From a virus: a stretch of 64,000 nt of DNA. The notes beneath the pieces were generated by a model that did not search any database, was not told the DNA's origin, and was given only the letters and a program-made list of their open reading frames with translations. The stretch covers positions 94,515 through 158,514 of the IMG/VR virus record IMGVR_UViG_3300018914_000001. One strand, 5' to 3'. Position 1 is the first letter of the stretch, and each line of letters opens with the position of its first letter. Positions 8,442 to 13,590 of this stretch are shown here, in pieces. Position numbers and translations under genes: made by a program.

Positions 8442-8630
8442 ATGGCTAAATATAGTCAGAAATGGGCGTTCAAAGGTGAATACGATGATGCAACAGAAAC
8501 CATCACTGAGTACGATAAAGATGGGAACGTTAAAGGTGTATACAACCTGAGAGAAGTCCTTGCATCATTGAATGGCTCAACAATTTCGATCTCTATTGGA
8601 GAAGATACTGAGCCAGATTCGATAGAATAG
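8442..8630 (+). CDS. Small unknown protein, 62 residues
   Basis: Starts at ATG 8442 with GTGGTGA upstream, 20 bp after phoH. The acidic product has a repeated beta-type pattern (TITEYDKDGNVKGVYNLREV) and no recognised domain. It is tightly spaced between phoH and the next small ORF, so it is likely cotranscribed. Confidence 0.6.
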   Translation: MAKYSQKWAFKGEYDDATETITEYDKDGNVKGVYNLREVLASLNGSTISISIGEDTEPDSIE

Positions 8631-8646
8631 GGGTGAGCGAAAATTG

Positions 8647-8856
8647 ATGAACAATACTAAGGTAGAAGTCATAAAAGATTTTGGCATGGTTTTAATTGAT
8701 GGTCATGATTTCTCCTTTAAAAAAGGAGAACAATTTAATCTTGTTGCCTCCTTTGTTGGGAAGGACAAGGAAGCTTATTATGTGATCCATAAAAAACATA
8801 CTGCCCCTATTGCAGTGTATGCTTGTTATTTTGAATTTGTTGAAACCATGAAGTAG
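8647..8856 (+). CDS. Small unknown protein, 69 residues
   Basis: Start at ATG 8647, or the adjoining TTG 8644, behind GGGGTGAG. The predicted product is beta-rich (VEVIKDFGMVLIDGHDF, YYVIHKKHTAPIAVYACYF), possibly an SH3-like or OB-like small barrel. No family is recognised. It is the last protein gene before the tRNA array promoter. Confidence 0.6.
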   Translation: MNNTKVEVIKDFGMVLIDGHDFSFKKGEQFNLVASFVGKDKEAYYVIHKKHTAPIAVYACYFEFVETMK

Positions 8857-8873
8857 ATTTTTTAGTTTAGGTA

Positions 8874-8907
8874 TTGACAATATGTATCATGTATGATATA
8901 TTATAGT
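8874..8907 (+). promoter_or_regulatory. First promoter of the tRNA array
   Basis: TTGACA (8874-8879), 17-bp spacer, TATATT (8897-8902), immediately followed by TATAGTCAAGAGGT (8902-8915), a sequence repeated at the second array promoter. Confidence 0.7.
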
Positions 8908-8989
8908 CAAGAGGTGCTTGAACCACACCTTAATTGTTGGATTTCTTATTTAGATTTTCAGGGTATTGTTGGTAGCAATACCCTGACTT

Positions 8990-9074
8990 GGGTGAGCGGT
9001 AACGATGGCGAGTTACGGTGGACTGTAAATCCATTGCTTAGGCTTAGGGGGTTCGAATCCCTCCTCACCCACCA
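8990..9074 (+). tRNA. tRNA-Tyr (GTA)
   Basis: Acceptor GGGTGAG/CTCACCC, anticodon loop CTGTAAA, long variable arm as normal for bacterial tRNA-Tyr, TTCGAAT loop, and encoded ACCA end. Confidence 0.95.
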
Positions 9075-9079
9075 ATTAT

Positions 9080-9154
9080 TGAGCATTCTGTATAATGGGA
9101 GTACGCCATCCTTACAAGTTGGAGGCGGGGGTTCAATTCCCTCATGCTCAACCA
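9080..9154 (+). tRNA. tRNA-Val (TAC)
   Basis: Acceptor TGAGCAT/ATGCTCA, anticodon loop CTTACAA, TTCAATT loop, encoded ACCA. The anticodon stem (CCATC/GTTGG) has a T-T mismatch at 30-40. Confidence 0.88.
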
Positions 9155-9170
9155 TGCTCAACCATACTCA
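9144..9170 (+). repeat. Tandem duplication of the tRNA-Val 3' end
   Basis: The 10-mer ATGCTCAACC at 9144-9153 recurs at 9154-9163 and again partly as ATACTCA. The first copy is the 3' acceptor strand of tRNA-Val; the others are outside the tRNA and look like a duplication or recombination scar. Confidence 0.7.
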
Positions 9171-9226
9171 GTGTCAAATACTCGAAGTGAGGGACATGGT
9201 GTTTAGCATCCTCCCACCTGACACTG
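9169..9226 (+). ncRNA. Structured spacer RNA 1 (candidate)
   Basis: CAGTGTCA (9169-9176) pairs perfectly with TGACACTG (9219-9226) and encloses 42 nt with further imperfect pairing (GTGAGGGA near 9187 with TCCTCCCAC near 9209). It sits exactly between tRNA-Val and tRNA-Ala. Confidence 0.4.
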
Positions 9227-9232
9227 ATAAAT

Positions 9233-9308
9233 GGGGCGTTAGTTCATCTGGTAGAACGTTGCATTTGCACTGCAAAGGTGAGCGGTTCGAGTCCGCTACG
9301 CTCCACCA
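9233..9308 (+). tRNA. tRNA-Ala (TGC)
   Basis: Acceptor GGGGCGT/ACGCTCC with one wobble, anticodon stem TTGCA/TGCAA around TTTGCAC, TTCGAGT loop and ACCA end. Confidence 0.93.
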
Positions 9309-9312
9309 ATAA

Positions 9313-9385
9313 CCACATCTGGCTCAGGCAACAGAGCAAAAGTCGATGGTAGCTCTAGCTGATGGTTCGATTCCATCAATGTGGT
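9313..9385 (+). ncRNA. tRNA-like element with a degenerate anticodon arm
   Basis: The 73-nt element has an acceptor stem (CCACATC/AATGTGG, last pair mismatched), a good D arm (GCTC, loop AGGCAACA, GAGC) and a good T arm (GATGG TTCGATT CCATC), with exactly tRNA spacing. The anticodon position (AAAGT, CGATGGT, AGCTC) cannot form a stem and lacks T33. No CCA is encoded (TTA follows). It may be a decayed tRNA or a tRNA-shaped RNA with another use. Confidence 0.6.
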
Positions 9386-9389
9386 TTAT

Positions 9390-9464
9390 GGCTCTCTAGC
9401 TGAGATGGATTAGCATTCGCCTGAAAAGCGAAGGAGATTGGATCGTTACCAATGGGAGCCACCA
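9390..9464 (+). tRNA. tRNA-Phe (GAA)
   Basis: Acceptor GGCTCTC/GGGAGCC, anticodon stem TTCGC/GCGAA around CTGAAAA, T arm ATTGG/CCAAT with an unusual ATCGTTA loop in place of TTCRANT, and ACCA end. Confidence 0.88.
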
Positions 9465-9492
9465 CAAATCTCGAAAAATTTTAGTTAACATG

Positions 9493-9526
9493 TTGACAAT
9501 TAGACCGAGATATGGTAATATATAGT
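9493..9526 (+). promoter_or_regulatory. Second, internal promoter of the tRNA array
   Basis: TTGACA (9493-9498), 17-bp spacer, TAATAT (9516-9521), then TATAGTCAAGAGGT (9521-9534) as at the first promoter. Confidence 0.7.
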
Positions 9527-9545
9527 CAAGAGGTTAACAAATAAT

Positions 9546-9619
9546 GGCTTATTGGTATATGGGTAACATACTCGCCTGTCACGCGAGAGTAACGAGTTCG
9601 AGCCTCGTATAAGCCGCCA
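9546..9619 (+). tRNA. tRNA-Asp (GTC)
   Basis: Acceptor GGCTTAT/ATAAGCC, anticodon stem CTCGC/GCGAG around CTGTCAC, discriminator G, encoded CCA. Confidence 0.95.
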
Positions 9620-9621
9620 AT

Positions 9622-9696
9622 GGTTCTTTAACTCAGAGGTAGAGTACACGACTGATAATCGTGCGGTCAATGGTTCGAATCCATTAGGAACCACCA
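9622..9696 (+). tRNA. tRNA-Ile (GAT)
   Basis: Acceptor GGTTCTT/AGGAACC, anticodon stem CACGA/TCGTG around CTGATAA, TTCGAAT loop, ACCA end. Confidence 0.95.
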
Positions 9697-9699
9697 AAA

Positions 9700-9752
9700 G
9701 CTATTTACATCATACAGCGAGTGCGCATTAGCTAGATAGAAGTGTAAATAGC
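9700..9752 (+). ncRNA. Structured spacer RNA 2 (candidate)
   Basis: A perfect 10-bp closing stem, GCTATTTACA (9700-9709) with TGTAAATAGC (9743-9752), encloses 33 nt that begin with CATACAGCGA. The motif ATACAGC directly inside the stem is shared with spacers 3 and 4. It lies between tRNA-Ile and tRNA-Asn. Confidence 0.45.
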
Positions 9753-9760
9753 CTCAACAT

Positions 9761-9836
9761 TACAGGGTAGCTCAGCAGGTAGAGCGCGTGACTGTTAATC
9801 ACGTGGTCGTGGGTTCGAATCCCGCTCCTGTAGCCA
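9761..9836 (+). tRNA. tRNA-Asn (GTT)
   Basis: Acceptor TACAGGG/TCCTGTA, anticodon stem CGTGA/TCACG around CTGTTAA, TTCGAAT loop, discriminator G, encoded CCA. Confidence 0.95.
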
Positions 9837-9839
9837 TAT

Positions 9840-9914
9840 GGCGCATTCTTCTATGGGTTAGGAATCCTGCCTTTCAAGCAGGGAAAACGAGTTCGAGTCT
9901 CGTATGCGCTACCA
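9840..9914 (+). tRNA. tRNA-Glu (TTC)
   Basis: Acceptor GGCGCAT/ATGCGCT with a terminal G-T pair, anticodon stem CCTGC/GCAGG around CTTTCAA, ACCA end. Confidence 0.93.
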
Positions 9915-9920
9915 AATTAT

Positions 9921-9995
9921 TGGGGAGTAGCCAAATGGAACGGCAACAGGTTTTGATCCTGTCATTCGTGAGTTCGATTCTCACCTCCCTTGCCA
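9921..9995 (+). tRNA. tRNA-Gln (TTG)
   Basis: Anticodon stem ACAGG/CCTGT around TTTTGAT, T arm GTGAG/CTCAC, discriminator G and CCA. Positions 1 and 72 are T-T instead of a pair, consistent with the weak first pair favoured in tRNA-Gln. Confidence 0.9.
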
Positions 9996-10031
9996 AATTT
10001 TATCTAGTATATAAGGGGGCGATAAATAAAC

Positions 10032-10151
10032 ATGATTTTTAAAGAATATTCAAATCCTCAAGCTACTGGTTGGAAAGGTTGGATTGAAAACTCTCAGGGT
10101 ACAACAATTGGCTTCGTTAAGCTAACTGGTGAAATTATCTTTAACTGGTAG
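10032..10151 (+). CDS. Small ORF inside the tRNA array, 39 residues
   Basis: ATG at 10032, with AAGGGGG about 12 nt upstream, opens 39 codons ending in TAG. The product begins MIFKEYSNPQATGWKGWIE and is rich in Trp and Gly with a C-terminal beta pattern (TIGFVKLTGEIIFNW). It sits between tRNA-Gln and tRNA-His on the same transcript. No family is recognised; it may be a short regulator or an unrelated small protein. Confidence 0.5.
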   Translation: MIFKEYSNPQATGWKGWIENSQGTTIGFVKLTGEIIFNW

Positions 10152-10164
10152 ATGGCATAAATAT

Positions 10165-10252
10165 GGTGGGTATGGCGAAATGGAAAACGCGACAGGCTGT
10201 GAACCTGTTGAGGATGTACCTCTTGTGGGTTCGAGTCCCACTATTCACCCCA
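10165..10252 (+). tRNA. tRNA-His (GTG) with a long variable arm
   Basis: Anticodon stem ACAGG/CCTGT around CTGTGAA. The acceptor (GTGGGTA/TATTCAC) is preceded by G-1 (10165), which pairs with C73, the histidine identity element. The variable region is 16 nt and folds as GAGG ATGTA CCTC, a class II arm that tRNA-His does not normally have. The D-arm and the sequence around the arm recall tRNA-Leu. CCA is encoded. Confidence 0.85.
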
Positions 10253-10262
10253 AAATATTAAT

Positions 10263-10339
10263 GGGCGATTGATGGAATTGGCATACATATGCGCCTTAGA
10301 AGCGTAGTTTTAGGAGTTCGACTCTCCTATCGCCCACCA
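10263..10339 (+). tRNA. tRNA-Leu (TAG) with a short variable arm
   Basis: Acceptor GGGCGAT/ATCGCCC, anticodon stem TGCGC/GCGTA around CTTAGAA, T arm AGGAG/CTCCT, ACCA end. The variable region is only GTTTT (5 nt), whereas tRNA-Leu normally has a long class II arm. The D-loop GGAATTGG is Leu-like. Confidence 0.83.
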
Positions 10340-10346
10340 ACCTTTT

Positions 10347-10423
10347 TAGACGCTTACAGCAAATCATAAATCTTACGCTATTCAAATAATTGGTGATTAA
10401 TATTAAAATGATTGGCGCGTCTA
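10347..10423 (+). ncRNA. Structured spacer RNA 3 (candidate)
   Basis: TAGACGC (10347-10353) pairs with GCGTCTA (10417-10423); an inner stem pairs AATCAT with ATGATT. TTACAGCAA follows the outer 5' strand, as in spacers 2 and 4. It lies between tRNA-Leu and spacer 4. Confidence 0.4.
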
Positions 10424-10428
10424 GAATT

Positions 10429-10525
10429 TAGGCACATACAGCAACCTACAATTATCTAAAAGATAAAATTATTAACTTACATTGATGAATGCTGTTTGCT
10501 TCACACTTTTAAATTGCTGTGCCTA
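10429..10525 (+). ncRNA. Structured spacer RNA 4 (candidate)
   Basis: TAGGCA plus CAGCAA (10429-10444, with a 4-nt CATA bulge) pairs with TTGCTGTGCCTA (10514-10525), closing about 70 nt that contain a small TTATC/GATAA hairpin. It carries the CATACAGCAA motif. No ORF is seen in this stretch. Confidence 0.42.
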
Positions 10526-10534
10526 GTTAATTAT

Positions 10535-10610
10535 TGCGGAGAGGACAAATGGTAAGTCGCCTGACTCATTATCAGGAAATAGTTGGTTCGATTCCAACCT
10601 CGCGCAACCA
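10535..10610 (+). tRNA. tRNA with CAT anticodon (Met, or Ile after lysidine change)
   Basis: Anticodon stem CCTGA/TCAGG around CTCATTA, T arm GTTGG/CCAAC, discriminator A and CCA. The acceptor TGCGGAG pairs with CTCgCGCA only if one G on the 3' strand is bulged. Initiator, elongator and Ile2 identity cannot be separated here. Confidence 0.82.
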
Positions 10611-10611
10611 T

Positions 10612-10700
10612 ATGGGTATAGTTCCGTAGCTTGGTAGCGGTCTTGCTTTGGACGCAAGTGGCGCAAGCCCTCGTAGGTTCGAATCCTACTGCCCATACCA
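10612..10700 (+). tRNA. tRNA-Pro (TGG) with an extra variable arm
   Basis: Acceptor ATGGGTA/TGCCCAT, anticodon stem CTTGC/GCAAG around TTTGGAC, T arm GTAGG/CCTAC, ACCA end. A 14-nt variable region contains GGC GCAA GCC, a mini hairpin with a GNRA loop, and the D arm is 3-4 nt longer than usual. Confidence 0.83.
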
Positions 10701-10703
10701 TAT

Positions 10704-10779
10704 GCTGGAGTAGCACAATTGGCAGTGCAGTCGCCTTGTAAGCGAAAGGTTGCGAGTTCAAGTCTTGTCTCCAGCACCA
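10704..10779 (+). tRNA. tRNA-Thr (TGT)
   Basis: Acceptor GCTGGAG/CTCCAGC, anticodon loop CTTGTAA on a GTCGC/GCGAA stem, TTCAAGT loop, ACCA end. Confidence 0.92.
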
Positions 10780-10784
10780 TAGTT

Positions 10785-10840
10785 AAAAACCTTACCACAC
10801 ATTGAACGAAAGTTCCTAATTGTGGTAGGGTTTTTTGTAT
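10785..10840 (+). terminator. Terminator of the tRNA array
   Basis: AAAAACCTTACCACA (10785-10799) pairs with TGTGGTAGGGTTTTT (10821-10835), with a nested GAAC GAAA GTTC hairpin and a T-rich tail to about 10843. Confidence 0.85.
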
Positions 10841-10880
10841 TTTACTATTAATATGATGAATCAAAGGAGGTGCTTGTCAA

Positions 10881-11822
10881 ATGGCAGGAAGACCAGCTAA
10901 GCAACCTAAAAAAGTATGCGTTAACTGCGGAAAAGATCAGGTTATGTCTTCTTACTATAATTCGAATAGTATCATGTTCAAAGATGGTAAAGTCCCTCTT
11001 TGCAAAACATGTATTACTAGTTTAGTTAATGAAGATGATGTAGGCACTCTTAAAGCAGTCCTAATGCAGATTGACAAGCCATTTGTAGATGCTGTTTGGA
11101 GTCAATGTTCTATTGGTGCTAATCCAGTTGGGAATTACTTTAGACAAATTAATTCTCTCCCTCAGTACAAGTCTATGACTTGGAAAAATGGAGATGTAAG
11201 AGATGAGCCTAAAGTAGCGAACACACAGGTTTATGATTTTGATACTGAATTTAAAGTTACTCCAGATATTGTCCGCAAATGGGGCAAGAATTACAGTGTG
11301 GATGAGTATGAAAGATTGGAAGATTTCTACGACAGCATGTGTAGAGACTACACGATTGAAACAGCCGCCCACATGGACTATTTAAAGAAGATTTGTAAGA
11401 CTTCCTTGCAAATGGATAGAGCTTTAGAAGTAAATGATATTACAAGTTATGCAAAGCTATCCAAAAACTATGACGACCTGATGAAGTCGGCAAAGTTTAC
11501 TGCTGTTCAAAGAACAGCGGCTGATCGTACAGGCGGCCTTAATACTTTTTCTGAGTTTTATGAATATATGGAGAAAGAAGGTTTCATTCCGAAGTATCAT
11601 ATGGATGAGCCACAAGATATTGTAGACAATACTCTTGCTAACATCAAGAATTGGACACGAAACCTTGTTTTAGGCGACCCTAACATTGGTAAAATTGTAG
11701 ATGAAACATTAAAGAAAATGAGCGCAGGAGAACAAGTAGAAGAAGAGATTAAAGAGATTGAAATTGAAGAAGAAGAAGGATATTGGGATATTGGAGATGG
11801 TCTAGATGGCGTTCCAGAATGA
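10881..11822 (+). CDS. terS: Terminase small subunit-like protein with N-terminal zinc finger
   Basis: 313 residues, start behind AAAGGAGGTG. It opens with a zinc-binding motif (CVNCGKDQ at about 13-19, then CKTC at about 40-43), continues into a helical middle, and ends in a very acidic Glu-rich tail (EEEIKEIEIEEEEG). It overlaps the large terminase start by 17 nt, and the gene order terS-terL-portal is standard, which is the main basis for the call. Small terminases recognise the packaging site and regulate the motor; at 313 residues this one is larger than most. Binding of DNA through the zinc finger is inferred. Confidence 0.75.
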   Translation: MAGRPAKQPKKVCVNCGKDQVMSSYYNSNSIMFKDGKVPLCKTCITSLVNEDDVGTLKAVLMQIDKPFVDAVWSQCSIGANPVGNYFRQINSLPQYKSMTWKNGDVRDEPKVANTQVYDFDTEFKVTPDIVRKWGKNYSVDEYERLEDFYDSMCRDYTIETAAHMDYLKKICKTSLQMDRALEVNDITSYAKLSKNYDDLMKSAKFTAVQRTAADRTGGLNTFSEFYEYMEKEGFIPKYHMDEPQDIVDNTLANIKNWTRNLVLGDPNIGKIVDETLKKMSAGEQVEEEIKEIEIEEEEGYWDIGDGLDGVPE

Positions 11823-13572
11823 TAATGCTAAATACAAGAATACTAAAGACATTTACAATCCTGCTGGCAACAGTTTCGAAAAAGAAGATGAAAAACTTTC
11901 TAAATTCGAAAAAGTAAAGCCAACCTTCTTGCAATATGCAAGCTTCTTCCGTGAGTATCCTGATATCTTTATTGATATGATTACCCCAACTGATAGCAAA
12001 TTTAAATTGTTCTTCTATCAGCGTGTGTTCCTGAGGGCGGCAATGAGGCATAGATATATGTATGCTACATTTACAAGGGCATTTTCGAAGAGCTTTCTGA
12101 GTATTCTTATTCTTTATTTAAAGTGTATTTTTTATCCTAATATCAAGCTTTTCGTTTGCTCTGGCGGTAAAGAGCAAGCCGCTAACATTGCGAAAGAAAA
12201 GATCGAAGAACTTTGGGACTTATTCCCAATTCTACAAAGAGAGATTAAGTATCATCAATTTTCAAAGGACTACGCTAAGCTTGTGTTCCAGAATGGTAGT
12301 AAGCTTGACATTGTTGCTGTTCAAAACAGTACACGTGGTGGTCGTAGACATGCAGGATTGATGGAGGAAGTTATTCTAATTGATGGTCAAAAGCTATCTG
12401 AGGTTATCCTGCCACTGATGAACGTTGATAGACGTGCTAAATGTGGTGATGTAGACCCACATGAGCAACATAAAGCTCAAATCTACGTCACAACAGCAGG
12501 GTACAAGAACACATTTGCTTATCAGAAGATGGTACAACTTCTTGTGTGGATGGTTCTGAAAGATAATTCTTTTGTATTTGGTGGCGATTGGAGAATTCCA
12601 GTCATGCATAAACTGCTTGACGAAAACTTTGTAGAAGAACTAAAAGAGGATGGTACTTATAACGAGTTATCCTTTGCAAGAGAGTACGATAGCATTTGGA
12701 GTGGCACGAGCGAGGATGCTTTCTTTAATGCAGATTTGATTGATAAACATAGAACTCTTATTAATCCTGAATGGGAGCCTGACAAAAAAGGCAAATCATG
12801 GTATATTGTATCGGCAGACGTTGCGCGTGTTCAAGGTAAGCAAAATGCAGATACAGCGGCGTTAATTATCAAGGTTACTCCTAGAGCTAACGGAGTTTTT
12901 CATAAAGAAATAGTTAATATGTATATATTTCATGGTACGCACTTTGAAATTCAATCAATTAAACTAAAAAAGATTGTACAGCAATACTCCGCGAGACAAC
13001 TGATCGTTGATGCAAATGGAGCTGGCGTAGGACTTGTTGACTATCTAGTCAAGGAGAACGTAGATGATGCTACTGGCGAAATATTCCCGCCATACTCTGT
13101 AACAAATGATGAGGAAGGACATTATACACAATTTAAGACGAGGGATTCTTTACCTCTGTTGTTTAATGTTAAAGCCACAGTAGGGAATAGTTCGTCAATA
13201 CATATTAATTGTTTATCACAAATTAGTTCTGGCAGAGTTAAATTTCTTGTTGATGAAATGACAGCGAAGGCAAAACTTCTTGCAACCAAAAAAGGTAGGG
13301 AGATGCCAGCAGATGAGATTGCAGAATGGTTAGCTCCGTTCATTCATACTTCTGTTTTAAAAGAAGAGATGTTAAATCTTCAGCAACAAAACGAGGATAA
13401 TAAGAATGTACAATTAAAAAGAATTAATCGTAAAATTCAAAAAGATAAATTTTCTGCTCTAGAATACGGCTTATGGTATTTAAAAGGGTTAGAGGACAAA
13501 AACATTAAGAAGCGTGAATCCATTGAGGAGATTAGTGAATTCTTGATGTTCAGAAGTCCAAAAGGATACTAG
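11806..13572 (+). CDS. terL: Terminase large subunit
   Basis: This 588-residue packaging motor has an N-terminal ATPase with a Walker A-like TRAFSKSFLS (about 88-97, replacing the usual RGFGKS), a Walker B strand VILIDG (about 187-192), and a C-terminal RNase H-like nuclease with acidic residues in VSADVARVQG (about 333-342), QLIVDANGAGVG (about 396-407) and a later Asp. It cleaves concatemers and pumps DNA into the prohead through the portal. The start overlaps terS, and the ATG lies in the terS reading frame end, implying coupled translation. Confidence 0.92.
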   Translation: MAFQNDNAKYKNTKDIYNPAGNSFEKEDEKLSKFEKVKPTFLQYASFFREYPDIFIDMITPTDSKFKLFFYQRVFLRAAMRHRYMYATFTRAFSKSFLSILILYLKCIFYPNIKLFVCSGGKEQAANIAKEKIEELWDLFPILQREIKYHQFSKDYAKLVFQNGSKLDIVAVQNSTRGGRRHAGLMEEVILIDGQKLSEVILPLMNVDRRAKCGDVDPHEQHKAQIYVTTAGYKNTFAYQKMVQLLVWMVLKDNSFVFGGDWRIPVMHKLLDENFVEELKEDGTYNELSFAREYDSIWSGTSEDAFFNADLIDKHRTLINPEWEPDKKGKSWYIVSADVARVQGKQNADTAALIIKVTPRANGVFHKEIVNMYIFHGTHFEIQSIKLKKIVQQYSARQLIVDANGAGVGLVDYLVKENVDDATGEIFPPYSVTNDEEGHYTQFKTRDSLPLLFNVKATVGNSSSIHINCLSQISSGRVKFLVDEMTAKAKLLATKKGREMPADEIAEWLAPFIHTSVLKEEMLNLQQQNEDNKNVQLKRINRKIQKDKFSALEYGLWYLKGLEDKNIKKRESIEEISEFLMFRSPKGY

Positions 13573-13590
13573 AAAAGGTGGTGAGTAAAT

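Noticed and set aside
8893-9312. Long open frame across the first tRNAs on the plus strand (and several on the minus strand at 8958-9161, 9500-9697, 10523-10864)
   Set aside because: They cover tRNA genes on either strand; the tRNA folds are certain and no ribosome site fits the frames.
9788-10042. Open frame across tRNA-Asn, tRNA-Glu and tRNA-Gln
   Set aside because: It covers three clear tRNA genes and has no ribosome site.
10263-10339. TAG anticodon read as an amber suppressor tRNA
   Set aside because: A tRNA reading UAG needs the anticodon CTA; TAG reads CUA leucine codons, so there is no sign of stop recoding.
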